DNA of 64,000 nucleotides from Blumeriella jaapii (lineage: Eukaryota > Ascomycota > Leotiomycetes > Helotiales > Drepanopezizaceae), in assembly GCA_009599575.1 (NCBI GenBank), contig VWND01000003.1, forward strand, positions 882,001 through 946,000, written 5' to 3'. The position numbers and the translations under genes were made by a program. The notes beneath the pieces are model-generated. The model saw only the letters and a program-made list of their open reading frames with translations, had not been told where the DNA came from and searched no databases. This document shows positions 48,579 to 58,510 of the stretch, piece by piece. Each line of letters opens with the position of its first letter. Positions within the stretch are counted from its first letter, which is position 1.

Positions 48579-48624
48579 GCAGACGAAAAGCGTGCTTTGT
48601 AGCAGACGAAAAGCGTGCTTTGTA
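48579..48624. repeat. Perfect 23-bp tandem duplication
   Basis: Unit 48579-48601 (starts GCAGACGAAAAGCG) is repeated exactly at 48602-48624, about 90-135 bp upstream of the CEM1 start. Confidence 0.95.
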
Positions 48625-49331
48625 GTTGTGTCGGGACATCTTCGGCAAACCCGTTCTCACTCCGAGCTTAAATCCACCTCCTTCTCAGGTTCCGCTCGAC
48701 TGTGCTAAAATCCATACCTACAGTATATGTATTGTATATTCGCCCTGGGCACGATGCTGATGTACAAACACCAACCAGATCTCGCTGTCCTAGAAAACGC
48801 CAAGCATCTGAGATATCTGTACCCAACACTTCTTTCCTTAACCGCTTCTTACTGTATCACAAGGCACATCACCGTCTGAGGGCAATCGATCAGCCACAGT
48901 TTCCACACGATTTATAGAATTGCAACGTAAGTAAGCTGTTCAAATGCGAAGAACGCTCTTCCCATCTTCCAGGGGGCAAAGCAACTTCTAATCTTGAATT
49001 CTGCTGTCCCTCCAATCCATCCATGCCACATTCCCACATCTCTCGAAGCACCGACGAACATCACGGACGAACGGAGCAAGTCTGTTTCGAAAAACCAAAA
49101 ACAATTTTTTTTTTTTAAATTAAAAAATTTCATGACCCCTTGATATAATGCAAGACTGGCCAGACATGGTATCCAGAGCAGCGCAGATGGCATAGTGGTT
49201 GTCGTCCTGTCAGGTCTCTCTGGTGTGGAGGATCAGTAGTACTGTAACGATTGGGAGCCGAGTGGTTTAGACTCACCAGACCACACTCGACAACCGGATA
49301 AAAACGAAAACCCGCTTCGAAGGCTTTTCTT

Positions 49332-49349
49332 CCCCCGCTTCGGCGGGGG
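49332..49349 (+). terminator. UUCG-capped GC hairpin followed by T-rich tract
   Basis: CCCCCGC-TTCG-GCGGGGG is a perfect 7-bp stem with the very stable UUCG tetraloop, followed by TTTGTTTTG. It looks like a bacterial intrinsic terminator or the 3' hairpin of a small RNA. In a fungus the role is unclear; no gene ends at it. The label is structural only. Confidence 0.45.
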
Positions 49350-49841
49350 TTTGTTTTGCAATTTTTGCCTATTTTTTTTTATTTTTTTTTTTTGAGGGGG
49401 AAAATATTCGGGTGGGTGATTTGGGGATCTTTTGGCTTTTGGAAGGGGAGGGGGAGGATTTGGTTGGTTTCTGGTTTTTGTGGGGCTGTTTTGCTTGTTG
49501 ACTTTACATCAATCACTCCTCGCCCGGGCGGTTTCCATTTTTAATTCGTGTAAGTAAGTCACAGGGGCAAGCCAAACATCACTATTTTGTTGTTCTCGCG
49601 TACATATGTTCTCGCGTACATATGTACAGTATGTATAGGTATGGAAGTAGGGAGGAGATGGTCGTGACTAACTCAGATTAAGATCCAGGCCGACCGACGC
49701 TAAACCTAATCTGAAAATTTCTGCCAAAGCTACTGACGTCTTTGAATCATCGGAGACGAGAACAGCCGCCTCTTCCCCCCTCCTCTCCTTGCAATCATCA
49801 CATCAATTCCGGATTGTAAAAGAAAAAAGAAAAAAACGACA

Positions 49842-50881
49842 ATGGCATCGCGACCCTGCGTATCGTGTCTCCGGGCTCTCCAGAAACAATCTCGGTCCAC
49901 CGGCCAGGTAACTGCGTCGATCCGTTTCCGACGCTCCTCGTTAACATGGCACATCAGGTCCGGGCAGCAGGCCATGCCGCTGCGCGAGCGTTCACCACAC
50001 CCTCGAGCCGACATGCCGGGGCCGCGCCCGCGAGTTCGCCCGGCGGAGAGCGCTCGAGATTGACGACGCCGACGTCGGCAAGCATGAAAGCGGCGGCGGC
50101 ATTGCAGGCGACGCTGGGCAAAGCGACCGAGACGTACACGGCGTACGGCGTGACGGAGCTTCTGTACAAAGAGTGCGCCCGACAGGCCGACTACACGATC
50201 ACGCAGGCGCAACAGGCGGAGGAAGAGATGCCCAAGACGGAGGAGGGTGAGGATCTGGGCGTGGGGGACGGGTGGTGGCTCACGGGTACATCCCCCGATG
50301 GCAGCTGAAGACCCCGGCACCGGCTAACCATGATGTTGCTTGCAGAAGCCGGGCTCAAGCCGACCTTTAGCACCTGGTCGCAGGTCACCATGCTGCACAT
50401 GTACCTCCTCTCCGTGCGCCTGCGGTGTTTCCTGGCACCGTCCGCCCAGCCCTGGCAACAGCACCTCCTCGACCACTTCTTCTACGATGCCGAAAACCGG
50501 ATGACGGTCTGTCACAACATGCACGCCCGCGGTACGCGCAACAAGTACCTGAAAGATCTGTTCGTGCAGTGGAGAGGTCTGCTGGCGGCGTATGACGAGG
50601 GGCTGGTGAGGGGGGATGCCGTATTAGCGGCCGCGGTTTGGAGGAATGTGTTCAAGGCCAAGGAGGACGTGGATCTCAAGATCCTGGCGCAGATTGTGAG
50701 TTACATGCGGAGGGCGCTCAAGGGGCTGGAGGCGCTGCCTGACGAGAAGATCAATTTGGCGGCGCTGCAGTTTGGGGACCCGGAGAAGGAGGCTGCGTTG
50801 GTGGGGCTGAAGAGCAGGCTGATGGATTTGCCATTTGAGAAGGCTCCGGGCCAGGACCTGCCCGGTGGCAAGAAGGCTTGA
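49842..50881 (+). CDS. CBP3: Ubiquinol-cytochrome c chaperone Cbp3/UQCC1, mitochondrial
   Basis: Exons 49842-49907, 49958-50246 and 50346-50881, 296 residues; introns are 50 and 99 nt. With Cbp6 it binds mitoribosomes and newly made cytochrome b for complex III assembly. The first about 50 residues are basic and Ser/Ala-rich without acids (MASRPCVSCLRALQKQSRST), a mitochondrial presequence. The conserved domain starts at KPTFSTWSQVTMLHMYLLSVRLR and contains HLLDHFFYDAENRM, ARGTRNKYLKDLFVQWRG and AAAVWRNVFKAKEDVDLKILAQIVSYMRR. Length is normal. It is convergent with DFR1, 157 bp apart. Confidence 0.94.
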
Positions 50882-51038
50882 GCTTCGCTTTGTGGCTTCG
50901 GGTTGTTGGTTGTAAGATAGAGAGAGCATGTACACACATCGGCGGGTGGTTGACGGTACGCATCGATGGAAGAGCGACTGGGTGCAACACAGAAAGGAAA
51001 GCCACGAATGATACCGACGATTCCTCGGCTCGAGGGCC

Positions 51039-51754
51039 TTACATTCTCTCCCACATCTCGAACACATACCTCGTTCCGTTCTCCTCCTGCACGCCTTCCG
51101 GCACGCTCTCCCCCGTCCAAGCATCCAGATCCTCCTTACTCTTCCTCTCCCACCCCTCCGCTTTCCCGTCGCGTCCCAGAGCGAGCGGAAAGAACGTGTC
51201 GCACTCAAAATCATCCAGTACCCTCGTCAGCAGAATGCGCTTCGCATCTCGGCTTTCCAAGGCAGCGGAATAGATCTGCGCACCACCAATGACGAAAGCC
51301 TTCGAGGGCGGCTGCCCGGCCTGGGAGGCCATCCGCTGCATGGCATGCTCCACGGACGCGGCGACCGTGTGGTGGGGTCCGGCTACGGCACTCGGATCGC
51401 CGCGTGTGACGACCACGTTGGTGCGGTCCTTGAGGGGGCGGAAGCGGGGAGGGATGCTCTCCCACGTCTTGCGGCCCATGATCACGGCGTTGGTGCTCTG
51501 CCATGTGCGGATCGCGTCATCAGCTGGACGGGCCGGCGCCGGGCCTGTGGGAGACGGCAAGGGGACGAACGTACACCAGGAGGGCTACGTTTCGTGACGC
51601 GCGCGAAATAGGCCATTTCGTGTTTCAGTCCGGTCCAGGGCAACGTGCCCGCGCGGCCGATGCCCATCGTGTTGGTCGCGGCGACGATGAGGGTGAGTTC
51701 TCGGGGCCGCATGGCGGATGGGGAAGCTGGGCTTGTTGGCGACGAATCGCTCAT
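51039..51754 (-). CDS. DFR1: Dihydrofolate reductase
   Basis: Exons 51754-51577 and 51523-51039, 220 residues; the intron is 53 nt (GTGTAC...GTCCAG). It reduces dihydrofolate to tetrahydrofolate with NADPH. Motifs: ELTLIVAATNTMGIGRAGTLPW (substrate pocket start), LKHEMAYFARVT, NAVIMGRKTWESIPPRFRPLKDR (NADPH binding), FVIGGAQIYSAAL and a C-terminal GTRYVFEMWERM. Fungal DHFRs carry insertions similar to the SKEDLDAWTGESVPEGVQ segment. A 32-nt alternative intron would also keep the frame but is too short. The frame is open far upstream (to 52403) as leader only. Confidence 0.95.
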
Positions 51755-52965
51755 GATCTTCTTGGGAGAGCGGACTGGGAGGAGAGATGCAGGATGTACT
51801 GTATGTACTGTGGGGGAGGTTGGAGGGGCGGCAACATCGTCTTGCTAACGAGAGCCGCGTGCCGCGTCTCCCGCGTCTCCCGCGGCTTCTGCGTCTACGC
51901 GTCTCTTTGATGCGACCGGAATTCGAAAGCGCCGACGAACCGACGCTCCGAGATACTGTACATCCAGTACTGTACAAGAATAGAGAGTTCCTTGGCTGCG
52001 CAAGGCTTGATCGATACAAGTCTTCGGATCTCTTGTCTCTCGTCGCGATGCATTGCTGCTTTTCCTGACGACGCCTATCACTTATCTCTGCTTGCAGCTT
52101 CTCCTGACGACGCCTACCACGCATCTCTGTCCCTGACTGCCATCTTTCCTCTTCACCGTATCTATCGTCTTGCAGATTCATCATCGTCGCATGCTGCTTG
52201 CTACAGCTCCACCCGCCACCCGCTGTAAATCCCCTTGGCCTGATCTCGTCGAGCTTCCTCATCACGCTACTTGGCGTCAAAGGTACTGTGCTGTCTTGTC
52301 CAGGACACATGTAAGCGTGGAAACACCTCTCCTCTGGTTTGCGCGGTGCTGTTTCGCCTCGCGATGGAGATGGCTGCACGACGTTGTCGGGTCTCGTGGC
52401 CATACTGTACCTACCTAGGTATGTACACCGACACCGCTTGGCCTCGACGACGTTTGTCTGTACACTAGACGTTGGTGTCTCGCGCAGACCCCAGGAAACG
52501 CAGACGGGTTGACGGATGTGAGAATCGTGTGGTACAGTACAGTACTACTACTGTATTGGAGGATGCCCATGATGCGTTCGTTAAGTCGGTCTGACTGTGC
52601 CGTTGTGTGCCCAGCCTCAGGCCACAAATCCAGTCGACGAGAGCCAGCTCACTTACAGTAGGGAAAGAGCCCAAGTCCCAGTAGAAAGCTCAGCGTCACA
52701 CTGTCACCAAGCAAGCGTCTGATTGACGGTTTGTTCGTTCTGTTTCCCAAATTTGCGTCAAAACTAGCGTGCCTCATGCGTTGCTGGCTGGGTTCCACGT
52801 GCTGACCAGCGGTCTTCACGGCCCTGCGCCTTCTGCTGTCCGGCTTCGCAACAGCTGGTTTTCCGTCACGTTCGATTTCCTCGACCGCCATCAGCGCAAG
52901 GCTCGATGGGCGCCGTAGCGTCAATGACTGGTCACGGTCAAGACTTGGGGAAGCTTAATCCTTTC

Positions 52966-53013
52966 CTTGAGCCCTTGAGCCCTTGAACCCTTGGACCCTT
53001 GGACCCTTGAACC
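52966..53013. repeat. Six copies of 8-mer CTTGRNCC
   Basis: CTTGAGCC twice, CTTGAACC, CTTGGACC twice, CTTGAACC: head-to-tail 8-bp units differing by transitions. Confidence 0.9.
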
Positions 53014-53455
53014 CTTCCCTCGATGTGAAAATCGCAACCAACGTCTTGGACTTGGCACCGAGGCCTGGCTGGCATGCAAGACTGCGCGTAGCTTGAACGA
53101 CCAAAAAGCTTGCGTTTGCCTCACCCATCGGTGCACAGGCGTCACCTGCTTTCCGAGATGCCGAGTCGGCGCGACAGCGATCGGGTCAAGCTCACCGCGA
53201 TGCCGACGCCCGGAGACAGGGCGTTCTCGTCCGGCGGTGGAAGCGGGCGAGATGCGCGGCGATTCGCGATGGACTCTCCTTGGAGGATTGTCGCGTGAGC
53301 CATGGAAGCCACCGCTCGAGGCCAGGTCAGGTGACCGTCGATGCCGCGGTTCGAGACCTCGGCTCCCTGGACCGCCCGCGGATTCTCCCGAGCCCGAGGA
53401 TGCCACTCGCGGCGCGTTCTCGGGCTTCGGCTGCACCCCGCAAATTCACATGTCA

Positions 53456-53590
53456 GGGGGGGAGGGGGGGGGGGGGAGGGAGAGGGAGAGGGAGAGGGAG
53501 AGGGAGAAAGCAAAAAAGAGAGAGAGAAAGAGAAAGAGAAAATGAGAGAAAAAGAGAAAGAGAAAGAGAAGGAGAAGGAGAGAAAGAGCG
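53456..53590 (+). repeat. Long polypurine tract (G-run, GGGAGA, GAAA)
   Basis: About 130 bases almost purely A/G on the plus strand, grading from G-rich (interrupted G runs) through GGGAGA copies to GAGAAA copies. Such mirror-symmetric homopurine DNA can form triplex structures. Confidence 0.9.
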
Positions 53591-54101
53591 AGATCGGATT
53601 CTCTACACTGTACTGTACTGTACTGTACTCCCGACCGCCCGACCGCGACACACGGCGTGAAGCCATCCGGCGCTGACGGACCACCGAGAGCCAGGACGGA
53701 CACACGATATGTGTATGTGCACACCTGCGCTCCCCCCACACGTGCGGGGTGCGGCACATCCAGAGGGCGGTGGGTGCGGTGCGTGTATGGACGGGGCCGG
53801 ACGGCACCAGACCAGACCAGAGGGACCTCTTCACTCCCCGCCGTCTCGGTAGGAGGAGCGAGCGAAGACGACCCAAGTACTTGAGCGCTGCCACACTTCC
53901 ATCCCGCCGTCTGCTTCTCTTCCACTCCTCCCCACCTACCTGCCGCCGACCGTGCTACACCATCAACACCCTCCCCCTCGTCACCCTCCGAAGGGTCTGT
54001 CTCGTCCCTCGCCGTGCCCATTCCACGACCGAGGCCGACGGCCCACTCCGCGACAGAGGCCGACCGAGCCGGCGCAAGACCTCGCTGCCCCCGACCCCAA
54101 C

Positions 54102-55799
54102 ATGTCGGCCAAGAGCGTCGCGGGTCCGAATGGCAAGAAGCCCGCCGCGGCGGCCACGAATCTCATCGGTACGTGCGGGGGATGGTCCACCGGCCGCGGG
54201 TCGCGTCGTCGCCGAGAGAAACACTCGCTCACACAGACTAACACCACACAACAGCCGGGGGAGCAGCCGGCATGATGGAAGCTCTCGTCTGCCATCCCCT
54301 CGGTAAGCCTCGCCTCCTCTCTCTCCATTCCCCCCTCCCCCTCCTCTCTCGTACCATCACCGTTCAGGAGAGCAACCGCGAGCTGACCAGGCGCGGCGAC
54401 AACAAGACACCATCAAGGTGCGCATGCAGCTCTCGCGTCGCGCTCGCGCCCCGGGCGCAAAGAAGCGCGGCTTCGTCACGACGGGCGTGGAAATCGTCAA
54501 GCGCGAGACCCCGCTCGGTCTGTACAAGGGCCTGGGCGCCGTGGTGACGGGCATCGTGCCCAAGATGGCGATCCGCTTCACGAGTTTCGAGGCCTACAAG
54601 AAGATGCTGGCCGACAAGGAGACGGGCGTGGTCTCGGGCAGGGCTACATTCTTGGGTAGGTGACTTTTCGCTTTCGATCGGGAACTGCTGAAGCAAAGAG
54701 GAAGAGGGAAAAGAGAGGGAGACGAGAGGAAGAGGATAAGAAGAGGATAAGAAGAACGAAAAAAGAAGAAGAAAAGAGAAAGAAAAGAAGAGAAAAAAAA
54801 AAGGAAGAAAAAAGAAAGATGAAAAAAGAAAAAAGAAGAAGCAAGAATGAAACAAAAAAGAAAGAGAAATAAAGTCAGGAAAAAAAAACCAGAAAAAAAA
54901 AACCAGCCACGAATGAAAACAGGGCCAGGATTCAGTGTTGCAGAGCGTGTGCTGATGTAGTCAACATAGCCGGTCTCTCGGCAGGAGTCACAGAAGCCGT
55001 GGCCGTCGTCACGCCCATGGAAGTGATCAAGATCCGCCTGCAGGCCCAGCACCACAGCATGGCGGACCCGCTCGACATTCCCAAGTACCGGAACGCCGCG
55101 CACGCCCTCTACACCGTGGTCAAGGAAGAAGGCTTCGGGGCCCTGTACCGCGGAGTCTCGCTCACCGCGCTGCGGCAAGGTACGTCGTTTCCGGTCCAAA
55201 CTCTGCCTCTCTTCCGGACGTCCGAGTGTACGATCTGCACATGCTCGGCGCTCACGCGGGATGCGATGCGCAGGTTCCAACCAAGCCGTCAACTTCACCG
55301 CCTACACCGAGTTCAAGGAGATCCTTCAGCGCTGGCAGCCCGAGCACGCCACGTCCCCGCTGCCCTCCTACCAGACGACCCTCATCGGCCTGGTGTCGGG
55401 CGCGATGGGCCCGCTGAGCAACGCGCCCATCGACACCATCAAGACGCGGCTGCAGAAGACGCCGGGCCTGCCGGGCGAGACGGCCCTGAGTAGGATCACA
55501 GCCATTGCCAGGGATATGTTCAAGTCAGTGCTCTTTCTGTTTCGCGCTCGGGCTGGAAGGAACTGGGGAGAGAGAGAGAGGCGGCGTGCAAGAAAGCAAA
55601 GCAGAAGAAACGGTAGCAGGAGTTGGGCTGACAGAGAGTAAACAGACAAGAAGGAATCCACGCCTTCTACAAGGGCATCACGCCGCGCATCATGCGTGTT
55701 GCGCCCGGTCAGGCCGTCACGTTTACCGTGTACGAGTACTTGAAGGAGAAGCTGGAGAACAGCACGGTGCCTATCGTGGGGGGCAAGTACGAAGAGTAG
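54102..55799 (+). CDS. SFC1: Mitochondrial succinate-fumarate carrier Sfc1/Acr1
   Basis: Exons 54102-54168, 54255-54302, 54407-54655, 54970-55179, 55274-55523 and 55646-55799, 325 residues; introns are 86, 104, 314, 94 and 122 nt. It exchanges cytosolic succinate for mitochondrial fumarate across the inner membrane, needed for growth on acetate/ethanol. The three carrier signatures are HPLDTIK (P37), TPMEVIK (P137) and APIDTIK (P243), each starting a repeat. The closest match by memory is the Sfc1 type: LYKGLGAVVTGIVPKMAIRFTS, LYRGVSLTALRQGSNQAVNFTAYT and KGITPRIMRVAPGQAVTFTVYEY. Intron 3 is long because of a 200-nt homopurine tract (54690-54895). The citrate carrier is the main alternative, but the second-repeat sequence favours Sfc1. 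Confidence 0.94.
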
Positions 55800-56062
55800 G
55801 TATTGTAAGCGAAGGAGCAGGACGGACGGACGTATAGAATCTTGTCATTTAGATGCCCGATGTTGAGTGAGTCGGTAGATGAGGGCGGGGGCGTCGTTGC
55901 TGAGCATGGCATCTGTTCACCCTCTGCTGTTGGCGCGGGTCGGTCGGTTTTTTTCTTCTTCATGTAGGAGCATGATCCCGCACGGCGAGCCCAGATCAAA
56001 TTTCTACTTACCTACACCTATCAGCGCTCTTCGTTGTGATCATCACTCATCGCACAGTCCCG

Positions 56063-57184
56063 CTACTTTCTCCCTGGTCTCTTAGGCCTCTCAAAGCCCT
56101 TCTTGACCTCCAGCTTCGGGTGCAGGTCATCGTGGATACTCTCCTCGGAGATGTCCTCCGGCGAGCTCGCTTCAAGCCTCTTCTCTATCTTTAGTCCCGC
56201 TTCGGTTTCTGCTACGGTGACCGCCGAGCGCGACGATGCAGCGTACAGCATGCGCTCCTTGATCTTTGAGCCCGAGGGGCACGTGTAGATGAACAGGACC
56301 GGGGAGGAAGTGGCTCCGTTGTGCGTGTGGGTATAGCGATAGAAAGAGTATCGCGGCTCAGTAGCCGAGATGGTCGACGAAAGGGCTGCGATGGGCGTCG
56401 CCGTGCTCGAAGCGAGCTCCATCGTTTCGGCTGCGATATCCAGTTTCTGTGGGTTGTTTGAGCATGATTCCTCCGCGCTCTTGGTCCGATGATGGATTGA
56501 GAGAAGAGGAGCTGCATACCAACTGTACCAAGCTAACCCCCTCCTCCCCCGCCAGCCGCTTCAAGGCCTGTACGGCCTCGTCACTGATGGGCATGCTCAC
56601 GCCCGAGCTCACGTGGCTCTTCCTCTCGGCCATGCCTCTCCCTTCCTCGGCTTCCTTCCTCTTCACCTCGCCCAAGCTCTGCTCCTCCTCGGTCAATGGC
56701 GCCGCCAGCTTAACATGCTTGTCATGCTTCTCGAAGCCCTGCGCCGTCAGCTCTTCCGGCGTAGTCGCGAAGATCGTCTCCCGGAACCGTTCGATGCCAA
56801 GCTCGCGGACCAGCGTGAGCCGGGTCGATGCAAATAACATCTTCTGCCGGACGGGCGCCGAGTCCGGGACGTAGGTCACGGCGACGAAGGGCGCCGGTTC
56901 CGAGGAGGCGTAGCGACGGAGGATGATGTAGAGAGCTACATTGGCTTGGAGATGGGGGGCGAGGAGGGAGAGGTCGTCGGCGAAGGAGGAGCCTGACGGG
57001 GCGAGGACGGTGAGGGGCGTGAGGGATTCTTTGCTGATGGTGCAGATCAGGCCGCGTTGCTCTTCCGAAGACACGAGCGTTTGGAAGGCTGCGTGGAGCT
57101 CTTGGGAGGCTATGATGCGTTAGAATTGTGACGAATCGAGAGCGTGAAGCATTGGAGTTCTCAACCTGTGATGCCAGACTGCAT
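56063..57184 (-). CDS. TWF1: Twinfilin, actin monomer-binding protein
   Basis: Exons 57184-57166, 57109-56520 and 56446-56063, 330 residues; introns are 56 and 73 nt. It sequesters ADP-actin monomers and caps or severs filaments at cortical patches. It has two ADF-homology domains: residues 1-145 (MQSGITASQELHAAFQTLV, FVAVTYVPDSAPVRQKMLFASTRLTLVRELG) and about 185-310 (ISDEAVQALKRLAGEEGVSLVQLKLDIAAETMEL, SPVLFIYTCPSGSKIKERMLYAASS). The C-terminal KKGFERPKRPGRK is the basic tail conserved in twinfilins for phosphoinositide/capping-protein binding. Exon 1 has only 19 nt. It is divergent from MED22 (200 bp) and convergent with SFC1. Confidence 0.95.
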
Positions 57185-57383
57185 TTTGTGCAAAGGTGTA
57201 GCGGTTCCTGATGAGAAAGGTTTCGTTGCTTCATGGTGGGGTTTATCTAAAGCTGTGCTGTACTGTAGCTCCATCGGTAGCGGGGTCGGCAGGACCCCGG
57301 GCGAGGTAAATCCACTTCGACTTCACAATACAAACTCTCTCTTTCACAACAGATCAACATTCAATACATAACAATCAGACACA
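57185..57383. promoter_or_regulatory. Bidirectional promoter TWF1/MED22
   Basis: 199 bp between two head-to-head starts, containing TGTGCTGTACTGTAG near 57252 (the recurrent TACTGTA motif). Confidence 0.5.
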
Positions 57384-58100
57384 ATGGCACTTCGCCCAAC
57401 ATTGAGTGAGCTGATGGGTAAGCAGGCACCCGCGCACGCTTTCCTTTCCTTCCCTTTTCTCTTCTCCGGTTGCCTACACTTCTCCAGCTCTCCACCAACT
57501 TCAACTTCAACCACAACCACATCCATCCCAAAACACAACCTCAGCACCTTGAACATTCTCCGACCCTCAGAGCCGTACATCGTGGACGAGTAGAAAGGTG
57601 GACGAGGAGAAGAAGAAGAAAAAGCAGGAGAAGAAGAAGAAGGAGGAGGAGCCGCCAAATGCAGCAACATGTCCCACCATTAACGAACTCCCAGACCGAA
57701 AGAATCGCGGCGTCGCCGGCATGCTCACCCACTTCCAAAACCTCGTCATGATCGCCACCGAGCCCGTCCCCGACGAAGGCGCGCTGGAAGCGGCTGCTGC
57801 CCAAGGTCTACGCCTGCAAGTCGAGATGGCGGCTCTGGTACGCGCGGTCCCACGTTATTCTTCCCTTCCCCGCGCCCTTCTCTGGACAGACATCCGTGCT
57901 CACAACGACGATGATCATAGGTTAGCTCTGCCGAAGATCTCCTCCGACTGTCTCGTGACATGAAGGAGCTGTGGCTGCTCGGTCCCCTGAGAGGCATCAA
58001 GGAGGACGAGGACGAAGGCAAGATGGACGAGGACGCGAAGGAAGTCGGCGAGATGGTGCAGGCTCTCCTGACGCAAGCTACGGATGCCGTTGCGAAGTGA
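57384..58100 (+). CDS. MED22: Mediator complex subunit 22 (Srb6), 5' structure uncertain
   Basis: The 3' two exons are clear: one ending 57837 and 57921-58100, joined by an 83-nt intron (57838-57920). They give LPDRKNRGVAGMLTHFQNLVMIATE, LQVEMAALVSSAEDLLRLSRDMKELWLLGPLRG and a C-terminal helix ending QATDAVAK, matching the Med22 head-module subunit that links RNA polymerase II to activators. The 5' end is unresolved. The only good ATG is at 57384 (MALRPTLSELM, donor GTAAGC at 57418), but its phase does not meet an acceptor that avoids the TGA at 57549. A Lys/Glu-rich stretch (57601-57650) directly precedes the conserved part and has no ATG in frame. There may be a frame error here, or an extra small exon. 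Confidence 0.8.
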
Positions 58101-58510
58101 TTGATTGGTGATTGCGGAACCTGGGACATGGTCGTTTGCAGGTAGGGCATACATGCGTGGTTGGATATCAAGAATGTTCAGGCGCTCAGTGGCGTTCTCG
58201 AGATACCCGGCTTGGATTGCATTTAAAGGAGAAAATCAAAAATTATCCTATGGTCTGCTTTGACGCGGTAGCCAGTACAAACTTTGCCAGACAATTTGAC
58301 CCTTATGATTACAATGCCGAATGCTATGCAGGGGACTTATTTGTTGGCTTTGATGGTATGTATCTATTGTACTCTGAGAGTTACGAGATAGCGAGAGGGG
58401 GTAACTCTCAACTCAGCATACCTGATCAAGATGGGTATGGCGTATCCCTCTTATGAACAAGGCCTTTCTTGAGAACAATTGGTTCATGGACAAAGCCAGA
58501 AAAGACGCCT
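58101..58510. other. Convergent spacer MED22/PUS1
   Basis: 410 bp, with an AT-rich middle (58225-58350) that may contain polyadenylation signals of both genes. No gene seen. Confidence 0.5.

Larger units (their letters stand above)
48491..49841. other. Divergent spacer CEM1/CBP3 with duplicated segment and hairpin
   Basis: 1.35 kb. It holds a perfect 23-bp tandem duplication (48579-48624), T/A homopolymers (49105-49115, 49371-49393), a UUCG-capped hairpin (49332-49349) and two copies of TGTTCTCGCGTACATA at about 49591-49622. No protein gene recognised. Confidence 0.55.
51755..54101. other. Intergenic, 2.3 kb with simple repeats
   Basis: No recognisable gene. It holds GTACAGTAC copies (51960-51978, 52532-52550, 53607-53630), six degenerate 8-mers at 52966-53013 and a polypurine tract at 53456-53590. 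Confidence 0.5.

Noticed and set aside
49241..49349. tRNA gene upstream of the UUCG hairpin
   Set aside because: D-arm-like and TTCGA-like pieces exist, but no cloverleaf with proper acceptor and anticodon stems could be drawn; left as a finding only.
51585..52403. 272-codon minus frame extending upstream of DFR1
   Set aside because: The DFR1 start at 51754 gives the normal DHFR N-terminus; the rest is leader in an open frame.
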